Positions 1 to 7,976 of a stretch of 64,000 nucleotides of DNA are shown in pieces (position 1 is the first letter of the stretch; each line of letters begins with the position of its first letter). Position numbers and translations under genes: made by a program. Origin of the DNA: Stutzerimonas stutzeri (GTDB lineage: Bacteria > Pseudomonadota > Gammaproteobacteria > Pseudomonadales > Pseudomonadaceae); the NCBI RefSeq assembly GCF_019090095.1, contig NZ_JAGQFP010000002.1:124001-188000 (forward strand). Reading direction: 5' to 3'. The notes beneath the pieces are model-generated. The model was not told the origin of the DNA and searched no databases. It was given only the letters and a program-made list of their open reading frames with translations.

Positions 1-2
1 CC

Positions 3-80
3 GTTGTCCTGCTGCTGTTGCTGGTGCAGGTCCTGCAAAGCGTCGGCGACAAACTGGTCACGCATTTCTCCCGTAAGTAA
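3..80 (+). CDS. metI: D-methionine ABC transporter permease, C-terminal end (partial)
   Basis: The window opens inside a gene; the frame from position 3 gives 25 hydrophobic residues (a run of V and L, then a short polar tail) before a TAA at 78-80. A membrane permease tail immediately upstream of metQ is the expected end of MetI in the metNIQ methionine importer. Only the tail is visible, so the assignment rests on the hydrophobic end and the neighbour, not on a domain. Confidence 0.7.
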   Translation, partial: VVLLLLLVQVLQSVGDKLVTHFSRK

Positions 81-156
81 TCGCCTGGCCCCGTCGTCCG
101 CGGGGCCGCACAACCGTTTTCGGCGATCGGTTCGCCGTATCGATAAGGAGCTCTCC

Positions 157-930
157 ATGAAAAAACTGCTTGCCGCCTTCGCCGCTGTTGCGGCCTTCTC
201 GGCCCAGGCCGCCGACGAGCTGAACGTTGCCGCCACGGCCGTCCCGCACGCCGAGATTCTCGAATTCGTCAAACCCCAGCTCGCCGAGCAGGGCGTCGAC
301 CTGAAGGTCAAGGTCTTCACCGACTACGTGCAGCCGAACATTCAGGTCGCCGAAAAGCGCCTGGACGCCAACTTCTTCCAGCATCAGCCGTACCTGGATG
401 AGTTCAACAAGGGCAAGGGCACCGACCTGGTCAGCGTCGCTGGCGTGCACATCGAGCCCTTCGGCGCTTATTCGAGCAAGCTGAAGTCCCTCGACGAGCT
501 GCCCAATGGCGCAACCGTGGTCATCCCCAACGACGCCACCAACGGCGGCCGTGCGCTGCTGCTGCTGCAGAAGGCCGGTGTGATCACGTTGAAGGACGGC
601 GCCGGCATCACCGCCACACCCAAGGACATCGCCGAGAACCCCAAGCACATCAAGATCCGAGAGCTGGAAGCCGCCACCCTGCCGCGCGTGCTGACCCAGG
701 TCGACCTGGCGCTGATCAACACCAACTACGCGCTGGAAGCCAAACTGAACCCCACCGAGGACGCACTGGTGATCGAGGGCAGCGACTCGCCTTACGTGAA
801 CATCCTGGTGGCCCGCCCGGACAACAAGGACAGCGATGCCATGCAGAAGCTGGCCAAGGCCCTGCACAGCGACGCCGTGAAGCAGTTCATCAAGGAAAAG
901 TACCAGGGCGCCGTGGTCCCGGCGTTCTGA
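157..930 (+). CDS. metQ: D-methionine ABC transporter substrate-binding protein
   Basis: Periplasmic methionine-binding subunit of the MetNIQ importer, NLPA family, 257 residues. The start at 157 is set by AAGGAG at 145-150 and by a clean signal peptide (MKKLL followed by an Ala/Phe core ending AQA around residue 18). Family hallmarks are the N-terminal VAATAVPHAEILE stretch and the FQHQPYL motif that lines the ligand cleft. The protein has no cysteine, so it cannot be a lipoprotein like E. coli MetQ and should be a soluble periplasmic form released by signal peptidase I. It follows metI by 76 nt and is closed by a strong terminator. Confidence 0.93.
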   Translation: MKKLLAAFAAVAAFSAQAADELNVAATAVPHAEILEFVKPQLAEQGVDLKVKVFTDYVQPNIQVAEKRLDANFFQHQPYLDEFNKGKGTDLVSVAGVHIEPFGAYSSKLKSLDELPNGATVVIPNDATNGGRALLLLQKAGVITLKDGAGITATPKDIAENPKHIKIRELEAATLPRVLTQVDLALINTNYALEAKLNPTEDALVIEGSDSPYVNILVARPDNKDSDAMQKLAKALHSDAVKQFIKEKYQGAVVPAF

Positions 931-954
931 TTGCAATTAGCGGCACCTTTGGAA

Positions 955-977
955 CCCCGCCCCGTGCGGGGTTTTTT
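955..977 (+). terminator. Rho-independent terminator of metQ
   Basis: Perfect 6-bp stem CCCCGC/GCGGGG (955-960 and 966-971) with a 5-nt loop followed by six T residues. It lies 24 nt after the metQ stop and separates the methionine operon from the accessory island downstream. Confidence 0.9.
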
Positions 978-1207
978 ATGAGTTGCTCACCGCCAAAGAA
1001 AGCAGCCAATGCCGAACCTGGCAGAGTTTCAGTGAATTGATTCATGTCGCAGCCCCCCGGTTGTTGAGGTCGCCTGGTTAGTACGTCAGTCTGCAGTCGC
1101 GATATATCTCCAAGGATGGAACCGACATGCACGCGCACGCTGACGTGACACCGATTTACCTAGCACCGAGAGCACCAAACAGCCGTCCTGCTGTAGGGAG
1201 TAACCAG

Positions 1208-1927
1208 GTGCGACATATCCTCCGGCCATTCGGCCTTTCCCTTCTTGCGACAGCACTGAGCGCCTGCGCCTCATTGGCCTCGCTCACAGCTGACAGCTTT
1301 ACTTTCGAAGGGCAGCTACCCGCCAACTTCTCCATGCGAGCCCAGGCGCATTACGGCGTGGCTAACGGATGTGAGGGTCACAGCCAGGCACGCTCATTCG
1401 AGAGTGGCTTTCAGGACGCGCCGCAGCAGTATCGCTTCAAGATTCCCGTCACCTACCGCGACGGCCTTTGCGAGATGCAGCTGGCCCGTGTCGGGCTGTA
1501 CATCCATGGCCGCTACGGCGAAAAGGACTGGCAACGCACCTATGACAACGGTGGCCTGGTGCTGGTCGACGCTTTGCCGCAAGGCGCGCCCGGTTTCGAC
1601 GCGGAGGGCCACCTGAACAAGACGGCTGAATGCACATGGCTGTTTCAAGTCAGCAAGCTCTACCTAGAGCTGTCGAAGCTTTTGAGCTGCAAAGGGGCTG
1701 GCGCTCATCTATTGCGTAGCGAACTAGCCGGCAAAACGGTTCGGTTGGACGTACAGGCTAACCCAGCGGAAGAGCCCTCTTATGACCGGCGATGGATAAA
1801 AACCGACTCAGGCTGGCGTCCATGTATGGGCACGGATACATCCGAGCGCTGCCAGACTCCTCCTATATTTCAAACCTTCAAAATGAACGGTCAGGAATGC
1901 ACCGTCTATCCCAACTGCAAGGAATGA
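1208..1927 (+). CDS. Putative T6SS lipase immunity lipoprotein, copy 1
   Basis: First of five tandem paralogues, 239 residues from a GTG at 1208. I chose this start because AGGGAG (1195-1200) sits 7 nt upstream and it gives the lipoprotein signal seen in the other copies; an upstream in-frame ATG at 1127 only adds a non-signal extension. The signal core is followed by lipobox LSAC (Cys20) with Ala at +2, so outer-membrane sorting is expected. The mature part is Cys-rich and predicted periplasmic. It carries the short middle module (SKLYLELSKLL) and the C-terminal module containing RRWIKTDSGW, the same C-terminal module as copy 4. Function is inferred from position: lipoproteins in tandem next to a lipase are typical of Tle/Tli effector-immunity loci. 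No domain name is claimed. Confidence 0.75.
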   Translation: MRHILRPFGLSLLATALSACASLASLTADSFTFEGQLPANFSMRAQAHYGVANGCEGHSQARSFESGFQDAPQQYRFKIPVTYRDGLCEMQLARVGLYIHGRYGEKDWQRTYDNGGLVLVDALPQGAPGFDAEGHLNKTAECTWLFQVSKLYLELSKLLSCKGAGAHLLRSELAGKTVRLDVQANPAEEPSYDRRWIKTDSGWRPCMGTDTSERCQTPPIFQTFKMNGQECTVYPNCKE

Positions 1928-1933
1928 ACAAGG

Positions 1934-2665
1934 ATGCGAACTGCCCTGGGCCGGCTACCCGGTCTTATCATGCTCGCGACAGCACTGAGCGCCTGCACCT
2001 CATTGGTCTCGCTCACAGCTGACAGCTTTACTTTCGAAGGGCAGCTACCCGCCAACTTCTCCATGCGAGCCCAGGCGCATTACGGCGTGGCTAACGGATG
2101 TGAGGGTCACAGCCAGGCACGCTCATTCGAGAGTGGCTTTCAGGACGCGCCGCAGCAGTATCGCTTCACGATTCCCGTCACCTACCGCGACGGCCTTTGC
2201 GAGATGCAGCTGGCCCGTGTCGGGCTGTACATCCATGGCCGCTACGGCGAAAAGGACTGGCAACGCACCTATGACAACGGTGGCCTGGTGCTGGTCGACG
2301 CTTTGCCGCAAGGCGCGCCCGGTTTCGACGCGGAGGGCCACCTGAACAAGACGGCTGAATGCACATGGCTGTTTCAGCTAAGCAAGGCGTACTCACGGAA
2401 AGGGCAAGTCAGCAAGCTCCTGAGCTGCAAGGGAGCGGGCGCACATCTGATGCGTGACGAATTGCCGGGCAAAACGGTTCGGTTGGATATTCAGACCAGC
2501 CCAGAAGAAAGACCCTACAGAGACGATACATGGCTCCGATTGCCAGAAGGCTGGAAGCCATGTTTACCGAAAGAAGGCTGGCAGCGTTGCCAAACGCCAC
2601 CGTTGTTCCAAACCTTCAAAATGAACGGTCAGGAATGCACCGTCTATCCCAACTGCAAGGAATGA
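1934..2665 (+). CDS. Putative T6SS lipase immunity lipoprotein, copy 2
   Basis: 243 residues, starting 6 nt after the stop of copy 1; the ribosome-binding AAGGA lies in the last codons of the preceding gene, so translation is probably coupled. Lipobox LSAC with Cys21 and Thr at +2. Cysteines at 56, 89, 143, 165, 210, 219, 235 and 241 suggest disulfides in the periplasm. Residues 22-148 are almost identical to the other copies (Thr79 here where the others have Lys). This copy has the long middle module (SKAYSRKGQVSKLL, about 150-163) and its own C-terminal module (DDTWLRLPEGWKPCLPKEGW). The last 18 residues are identical in all copies. Confidence 0.75.
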   Translation: MRTALGRLPGLIMLATALSACTSLVSLTADSFTFEGQLPANFSMRAQAHYGVANGCEGHSQARSFESGFQDAPQQYRFTIPVTYRDGLCEMQLARVGLYIHGRYGEKDWQRTYDNGGLVLVDALPQGAPGFDAEGHLNKTAECTWLFQLSKAYSRKGQVSKLLSCKGAGAHLMRDELPGKTVRLDIQTSPEERPYRDDTWLRLPEGWKPCLPKEGWQRCQTPPLFQTFKMNGQECTVYPNCKE

Positions 2666-2671
2666 ACAAGG

Positions 2672-3397
2672 ATGCGAACTGCCCTGGGCCGGCTACCCGG
2701 TCTTATCATGCTCGCGACAGCACTAAGCGCCTGCACCTCATTGGTCTCGCTCACAGCTGACAGCTTTACTTTCGAAGGGCAGCTACCCGCCAACTTCTCC
2801 ATGCGAGCCCAGGCGCATTACGGCGTGGCTAACGGATGTGAGGGTCACAGCCAGGCACGCTCATTCGAGAGTGGCTTTCAGGACGCGCCGCAGCAGTATC
2901 GCTTCAAGATTCCCGTCACCTACCGCGACGGCCTTTGCGAGATGCAGCTGGCCCGTGTCGGGCTGTACATCCATGGCCGCTACGGCGAAAAGGACTGGCA
3001 ACGCACCTATGACAATGGTGGCCTGGTGCTGGTTGACGCTTTGCCACAAGGCGCACCCGATTTCGACGTGGAGGGCCACCTGAACAAGACAGCTGAATGC
3101 ACATGGCTGTTTCAAGACAGCAAGCTCTACCTAGAGCTGTCGAAGCTTTTGAGCTGCAAAGGGGCTGGCGCTCATCTATTGCGTAGCGAACTAGCCGGCA
3201 AAACTGTTCGGTTGGATATTCAGACCAACCCAGAAGAAAGACCCTATTACGACGATACCTGGGTACGAGTCCCCCAAGGATGGAAACCATGCCTGCCGAA
3301 AGCAGGTGGATGGATACGTTGCCAGAACCCACCGGTATTCAAAACCTTCAAAATGAACGGTCAGGAATGCACCGTCTATCCCAACTGCAAGGAATGA
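2672..3397 (+). CDS. Putative T6SS lipase immunity lipoprotein, copy 3
   Basis: 241 residues with the same leader, lipobox (LSAC, Cys21) and 6-nt spacing as copy 2. It combines the short middle module (SKLYLELSKLL) otherwise found only in copy 1 with a C-terminal module (DDTWVRVPQGWKPC, then GGWIRCQNPP) shared with copy 5. It also has private changes around residues 131-133 (DFDVE where the others have GFDAE), with clustered nucleotide differences near 3016-3070. The combination is best explained by recombination between paralogues. The role as immunity protein is inferred from context. Confidence 0.75.
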   Translation: MRTALGRLPGLIMLATALSACTSLVSLTADSFTFEGQLPANFSMRAQAHYGVANGCEGHSQARSFESGFQDAPQQYRFKIPVTYRDGLCEMQLARVGLYIHGRYGEKDWQRTYDNGGLVLVDALPQGAPDFDVEGHLNKTAECTWLFQDSKLYLELSKLLSCKGAGAHLLRSELAGKTVRLDIQTNPEERPYYDDTWVRVPQGWKPCLPKAGGWIRCQNPPVFKTFKMNGQECTVYPNCKE

Positions 3398-3403
3398 ACA
3401 GGG

Positions 3404-4135
3404 ATGCGAACTGCCGTTGGCCGGCTACTCGGTCTTATCATGCTCGCGACACCACTGAGCGCCTGCACCTCATTGGTCTCGCTCACAGCTGACAGCTTTA
3501 CTTTCGAAGGGCAGCTACCCGCCAACTTCTCCATGCGAGCCCAGGCGCATTACGGCGTGGCTAACGGATGTGAGGGTCACAGCCAGGCACGCTCATTCGA
3601 GAGTGGCTTTCAGGACGCGCCGCAGCAGTATCGCTTCAAGATTCCCGTCACCTACCGCGACGGCCTTTGTGAGATGCAGCTGGCCCGTGTCGGGCTGTAC
3701 ATTCATGGCCGCTACGGCGAAAAGGACTGGCAACGCACCTATGACAACGGTGGCCTGGTGCTGGTCGACGCTTTGCCACAAGGCGCGCCCGGTTTCGACG
3801 CGGAGGGCCACCTGAACAAGACGGCTGAATGCACATGGCTGTTTCAGCTAAGCAAGGCGTACTCACGGAAAGGGCAAGTCAGCAAGCTCCTGAGCTGCAA
3901 AGGGGCGGGCGCATATCTGATGCGTGACGAATTGCCGGGCAAAACGGTTCGGTTGGACGTGCAGGCTAACCCAGCGGAAGAGCCCTCTTATGACCGGCGA
4001 TGGATAAAAACCGACTCAGGCTGGCGTCCATGTATGGGCACGGATACATCCGAGCGCTGCCAGACTCCTCCTATATTTCAAACCTTCAAAATGAACGGTC
4101 AGGAATGCACCGTCTATCCCAACTGCAAGGAATGA
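3404..4135 (+). CDS. Putative T6SS lipase immunity lipoprotein, copy 4
   Basis: 243 residues. The leader differs slightly (MRTAVGRLLG and TPLSAC instead of TALSAC), but the lipobox Cys21 is kept. It carries the long middle module and the C-terminal module RRWIKTDSGW seen in copy 1, so it is a hybrid relative to copies 1 and 2. Tyr replaces His at about residue 171 (GAGAYLM). The spacing to the previous stop is again 6 nt. Eight cysteines are conserved in position. Function is inferred from the array and the downstream lipase. Confidence 0.75.
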   Translation: MRTAVGRLLGLIMLATPLSACTSLVSLTADSFTFEGQLPANFSMRAQAHYGVANGCEGHSQARSFESGFQDAPQQYRFKIPVTYRDGLCEMQLARVGLYIHGRYGEKDWQRTYDNGGLVLVDALPQGAPGFDAEGHLNKTAECTWLFQLSKAYSRKGQVSKLLSCKGAGAYLMRDELPGKTVRLDVQANPAEEPSYDRRWIKTDSGWRPCMGTDTSERCQTPPIFQTFKMNGQECTVYPNCKE

Positions 4136-4141
4136 ACAAGG

Positions 4142-4876
4142 ATGCGAACTGCCCTGGGCCGGCTACCCGGTCTTATCATGCTCGCGACAGCACTGAGCGC
4201 CTGCACCTCATTGGTCTCGCTCACAGCTGACAGCTTTACTTTCGAAGGGCAGCTACCCGCCAACTTCTCCATGCGAGCCCAGGCGCATTACGGCGTGGCT
4301 AACGGATGTGAGGGTCACAGCCAGGCACGCTCATTCGAGAGTGGCTTTCAGGACGCGCCGCAGCAGTATCGCTTCAAGATTCCCGTCACCTACCGCGATG
4401 GCCTTTGCGAGATGCAGCTGGCCCGTGTCGGGCTGTACATCCATGGCCGCTACGGCGAAAAGGACTGGCAACGCACCTATGACAACGGTGGCTTGGTGCT
4501 GGTCGACGCTTTGCCGCAAGGCGCGCCCGGTTTCGACGCGGAGGGCCACCTGAACAAGACGGCTGAATGCACATGGCTGTTTCAGCTCAGCAAGGCGTAC
4601 TCACGGAAAGGGCAAGTCAGCAAGCTCCTGAGCTGCAAGGGAGCGGGCGCACATCTGATGCGTGACGAATTGCTGGGCAAAACGGTTCGGTTGGATATTC
4701 AGACCAGCCCAGAAGAAAGACCCTATTACGACGATACCTGGGTACGAGTCCCCCAAGGATGGAAACCATGCCTGCCGAAAGCAGGTGGATGGATACGTTG
4801 CCAGAACCCACCGGTATTCAAAACCTTCAAAATGAACGGTCAAGAATGCACCGTCTATCCCAACTGCAAGGAATGA
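4142..4876 (+). CDS. Putative T6SS lipase immunity lipoprotein, copy 5
   Basis: 244 residues, the last copy of the array and directly upstream of the lipase (6-nt gap, same spacing as between copies). Lipobox LSAC (Cys21). Long middle module; C-terminal module VRVPQGWKPC with the extra GGW residue, as in copy 3. Leu replaces Pro in DELLGK. Being adjacent to the lipase, it may be the cognate immunity protein while the others are older or diversified copies; the sequence alone cannot decide this. Confidence 0.75.
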   Translation: MRTALGRLPGLIMLATALSACTSLVSLTADSFTFEGQLPANFSMRAQAHYGVANGCEGHSQARSFESGFQDAPQQYRFKIPVTYRDGLCEMQLARVGLYIHGRYGEKDWQRTYDNGGLVLVDALPQGAPGFDAEGHLNKTAECTWLFQLSKAYSRKGQVSKLLSCKGAGAHLMRDELLGKTVRLDIQTSPEERPYYDDTWVRVPQGWKPCLPKAGGWIRCQNPPVFKTFKMNGQECTVYPNCKE

Positions 4877-4882
4877 ACAGGG

Positions 4883-7042
4883 ATGAATAGCGTGAATACA
4901 GCGGGAAATTCGCTGTCCTGTCCCCAACGAACGGACTGGATAAGATTTCGCCTGGTTGACGAACATGGCGATGGAAAGCCGTACGCAAGACTGAGCTATA
5001 CGCTGCACGACAGCCAGGGCCAACAGTATCTCGGCGTACTGGATGACGACGGCTTTGCTTATATAGACCAGATCTACTGTGGCCCGGCCGTTCTCGACCT
5101 ATCAAAATTGGCTGATGGTCGCCTCGACCCATGGCATGAAAGATTAATTCTTCGCGATTCCTTCAAGATACCTCTAACCAACTTGCAGATCGCTGCTGAG
5201 CAATCCCCGTCTGGCCCCCGCCGACCTAATGGCCGCACCTACCTTGCCGAAGAGCGCGCCGGGCTGGAAACCGCCCTCTTACTGCGGGTGGAAGTCAGCG
5301 ACCTGGTCGAGGCCAAAGGGCATTTGCCCGACCCTGATCCGGCCTGGCAGCCAAAGCCTTCCGCCATGCTCAAGCACAATGCCGGGAAGGCTTCCGAACG
5401 CACCGGCGTAGCGCTTAAACCCAATTGTCATCAGCTCCTGGAAATCAAAGCGCTACGCGCCTACAGCCCGCTGCTCTCGCGCGACAAGGCGTTTTGTGCC
5501 ATCAATGCCTACCATCTAGCAGTTATGAGCACCTTCGTGTATGCGCCGTTCGGCGAGCCAAAGCAGCCGACCGGTACTTATGCTTCCAGCCCGCCTCCCT
5601 ATAACCGCAGCGGGTGCATTGGGCACGTACTACGCGAACAACTGGCACGCTTGGAAAAAGCCACCGCGTTCGATAGTGCCCGCTACCAGCTGTTGTATGA
5701 AGAAGTGCCTTATTCCAAAAGGCTGGAGATCATGCCCTACGACCCGGCCCGCTACCAAGACGAAGCCGCCAAAGGCTGGGCCAATCCGGAAGACGTTCAT
5801 TTTCTTTACGACGAAGAGACGGACACCCAGGCCTTCATTTCGCATAACGATAAGCTGGTGCTCATCTCCATCCGGGGCACGCTGGGAGCGCCAGACATGT
5901 TGCGAGATCTGGACGCGCGGCAAGTTCCTTACGCGGAAGGCTCAGGCCAAGCCCACCGAGGATTTTATGACTCGTTCCGGGCCGCAAAGGTATTCGTCGA
6001 GCGCTATCTGGACGCTTTCTATACGGGCGAGCAGGCCCTTATCGTTTGTGGACATAGCCTGGGTGGCGCAGTAGCACTTCTCTTAGCTGAATGGCTGCGG
6101 ACAAACTGGTCGCGTGACATTCAGATCTACACATTCGGCGCCCCCCGCGCTGGCGACCGGACCTTTGTACAAAGTGCCCAAGCGCTCGTTCATCATCGTC
6201 TCGTCAATCACAACGACCCTATCCCTGCCATGCCCTTCGCCTGGCTGGATGCCGAGTGGAAGATGGTCAGCGCAGGTACCGTGGTGCTGTTCAGTTCACC
6301 GTTGTTGGGCGTGGCGCTGCTCCTGGGCGGGTTGCTCAACTTGCAAGGTGACCCTTACGAACACCATGGTCAACAACGCCACTTCGTACCCCGCAAGCCC
6401 GGCGGCGGTAGCGAAGTATCCATACTATGGCAACCCGACTGCGCCTTGATCGACGAACAGGCTTGTGCACGCTATGTCGGTGCCATTGATCTGCAAGGCG
6501 ATATGCCAAAGCGAATGTCCTTCATCGAACAGGCATTCGCTGGTGCAGAGCATTCCTCGGACAGTGGCTATAGCCGTGCCATGCTCACCACGCTGCTGCG
6601 CTGGAATGCAGCTGTTGAAGAGCGGAAGGGTGTCTTGTTCACGCCCCGTGAAATCCACGACATCGACAAGCTGATCCAACTGGCCGAAGCCGAGCTGGCC
6701 AGTTGGCAGCCGCGAGATTTCATGGAGTTTCGCCGGGCTGTGAGAGTGCGTCACGATTCCCGCTTCTATAACAAATCCGATTTGGAGCTCCGCCAGATGT
6801 ACGATGCAGGCGTCGCCCTGGCGCGCTCGCTTGGTAGGCAGCAGCGAGATGCCCTGGAACGCGCTAAACATCGGCTGCTGAACGAGGCGGGCAAAATTCT
6901 GACGGCTACCGATGTATTCGGCGACCTGATTCACCGTCATGACCTGCCTGAATTGGTCGCACAATGGCGTGGGCTGGAGCAAAACCAAAAAGCTGAAAAA
7001 CTGGCCGACATAACGAGCCCCCCGGAACGTCAATACGCCTGA
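4883..7042 (+). CDS. Class-3 lipase, putative type VI secretion phospholipase effector
   Basis: 719 residues without a signal peptide. Residues about 18-100 form a beta-rich N-terminal domain (DWIRFRLVDEHGDGKPY) of the kind seen at the front of Pseudomonas T6SS cargo effectors. The alpha/beta-hydrolase core spans roughly 300-500 with the nucleophile elbow GHSLGG at 390-395 (Ser392), the candidate acid Asp446 in NHNDPIP and a His around 494-500 (YEHHGQQRH). A hydrophobic stretch at about 463-487 could enter a membrane. The C-terminal 200 residues are helical and charged and I do not recognise them. The predicted activity is phospholipid hydrolysis in the target periplasm. The five upstream lipoproteins match the effector/immunity layout, comparable to PldB with its three tandem immunity genes in P. 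aeruginosa. No vgrG, PAAR or T6SS core gene is in the window, so delivery is inferred. Confidence 0.8.
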   Translation: MNSVNTAGNSLSCPQRTDWIRFRLVDEHGDGKPYARLSYTLHDSQGQQYLGVLDDDGFAYIDQIYCGPAVLDLSKLADGRLDPWHERLILRDSFKIPLTNLQIAAEQSPSGPRRPNGRTYLAEERAGLETALLLRVEVSDLVEAKGHLPDPDPAWQPKPSAMLKHNAGKASERTGVALKPNCHQLLEIKALRAYSPLLSRDKAFCAINAYHLAVMSTFVYAPFGEPKQPTGTYASSPPPYNRSGCIGHVLREQLARLEKATAFDSARYQLLYEEVPYSKRLEIMPYDPARYQDEAAKGWANPEDVHFLYDEETDTQAFISHNDKLVLISIRGTLGAPDMLRDLDARQVPYAEGSGQAHRGFYDSFRAAKVFVERYLDAFYTGEQALIVCGHSLGGAVALLLAEWLRTNWSRDIQIYTFGAPRAGDRTFVQSAQALVHHRLVNHNDPIPAMPFAWLDAEWKMVSAGTVVLFSSPLLGVALLLGGLLNLQGDPYEHHGQQRHFVPRKPGGGSEVSILWQPDCALIDEQACARYVGAIDLQGDMPKRMSFIEQAFAGAEHSSDSGYSRAMLTTLLRWNAAVEERKGVLFTPREIHDIDKLIQLAEAELASWQPRDFMEFRRAVRVRHDSRFYNKSDLELRQMYDAGVALARSLGRQQRDALERAKHRLLNEAGKILTATDVFGDLIHRHDLPELVAQWRGLEQNQKAEKLADITSPPERQYA

Positions 7043-7282
7043 ACGACGATAAAGACACCCGACCGGCACCGACCCGCTCGCTTCCACAAAGCATCTGAGC
7101 AGCGTGCTCCTGCCGACACGACTCGGCTCCGAACTTCGCCAGTACGCAGCGTTGATCAAGAATGGCGGCGCTGGCCAGGATCACGGGGAGCTTGCCAGCT
7201 TCACAGACGGCTAGCCTCGCGAGACTCGTCCCAGCGGATGCCATCTGCCGGGCAGGCCTTCTCCTCATATGCGCGGCCCGCC

Positions 7283-7924
7283 CTAACGCCCGCCCTCGCT
7301 GAGCAACAGTTTGCGCAACTGTTCGGCCAGCTTCTCGGTGCGCATCGGCGCGCGAATGAAGCCACGCAAGCGGCCGTCCGGGCCGATCAGCGCGAGGTTC
7401 GCGCCGTGATCGACGGTGTAATCCTGCTTTGAGGTATCCCCCGGAATGAACGGCACGCCCGCCGCGTTGGCAAGGGTCTGGATGTCCTCCAGCGGCCCGG
7501 TCAGACCGATGAAGCCGGCACCGAAATAATCCAAGTACTTCTTCAGTTGCTCGGGTGTATCACGCTCGGGATCGACGCTGACCAGGATCGGCTGTAGCCG
7601 TTGGTTTACGTCTTCCGGCAGTTTGCCGCGCAGCTGGCGCAGTTCGGCGAGCGTGGCTGGGCAGATATCCGGGCAGAAGGTGTAGCCGAAGAACAGCAGG
7701 TTCCAGCGCCCTTCGAGCTGCTCCATCGAAACCGCTTCGCCGTCCTGATTGGTCAAGCTGACGTCAGGCATGTCGCGTCCCTGGGGAAGCATGACGATAC
7801 CGGCATCGAGCAACTCGGCGGTGTCGAGCTGGCGCTCGGTATTGAGCACCTTGTAAACCGTCAGGCCGATGACCAGTGCGACCAGCGCGACGAGGAAGAA
7901 GACGGTTTTCTGGATGCGGGTCAT
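7283..7924 (-). CDS. senC: SCO1/SenC copper chaperone for cytochrome oxidase
   Basis: 213-residue membrane-anchored thioredoxin-fold protein that delivers copper to the CuA site of cytochrome c oxidase. An N-terminal anchor (about 6-25) is followed by the copper-binding FCPDICP motif (Cys84, Cys88) and the partner His173 in DHGANL. It is the last gene of the oxidase biogenesis block, 52 nt after cyoE on the same strand, and faces the lipase gene convergently across a 240-nt gap with no clear terminator. Confidence 0.93.
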   Translation of the reverse strand: MTRIQKTVFFLVALVALVIGLTVYKVLNTERQLDTAELLDAGIVMLPQGRDMPDVSLTNQDGEAVSMEQLEGRWNLLFFGYTFCPDICPATLAELRQLRGKLPEDVNQRLQPILVSVDPERDTPEQLKKYLDYFGAGFIGLTGPLEDIQTLANAAGVPFIPGDTSKQDYTVDHGANLALIGPDGRLRGFIRAPMRTEKLAEQLRKLLLSEGGR

Positions 7925-7976
7925 GGGGTTCCTATATTGGCTGCGTCTGGCCGGCGAGCGCGTCTAGCAAGCGGCC

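Larger units (their letters stand above)
1208..4876 (+). repeat. Five-copy tandem gene array, period about 732-741 bp
   Basis: Starts of copies 2 to 5 and of the lipase are 738, 732, 738 and 741 nt apart. Long stretches (for example the segment coding for residues 22-78) are identical or nearly so in all five copies. Differences are confined mainly to the middle and to the segment before the constant C-terminus. Such an array recombines easily and is also hard to assemble from short reads, so the copy number should be treated as provisional. Confidence 0.95.

Noticed and set aside
58..936. Long open frame on the minus strand opposite metQ
   Set aside because: It mirrors the metQ codons in a high-GC gene, has no ribosome site and no protein-like composition.
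1127..1207. N-terminal extension of immunity copy 1 from the ATG at 1127
   Set aside because: Adds 27 residues before the lipoprotein signal and lacks a ribosome site, while GTG 1208 has AGGGAG at good spacing.
1371..1616. 81-codon frame repeated at 2100, 2838, 3570 and 4308
   Set aside because: Recurs only because the immunity genes are repeated; out of frame with the lipoproteins and without ribosome sites.
7043..7282. Possible gene fragment after the lipase
   Set aside because: 240 nt contain only short frames without recognisable protein features; no evidence for a remnant.
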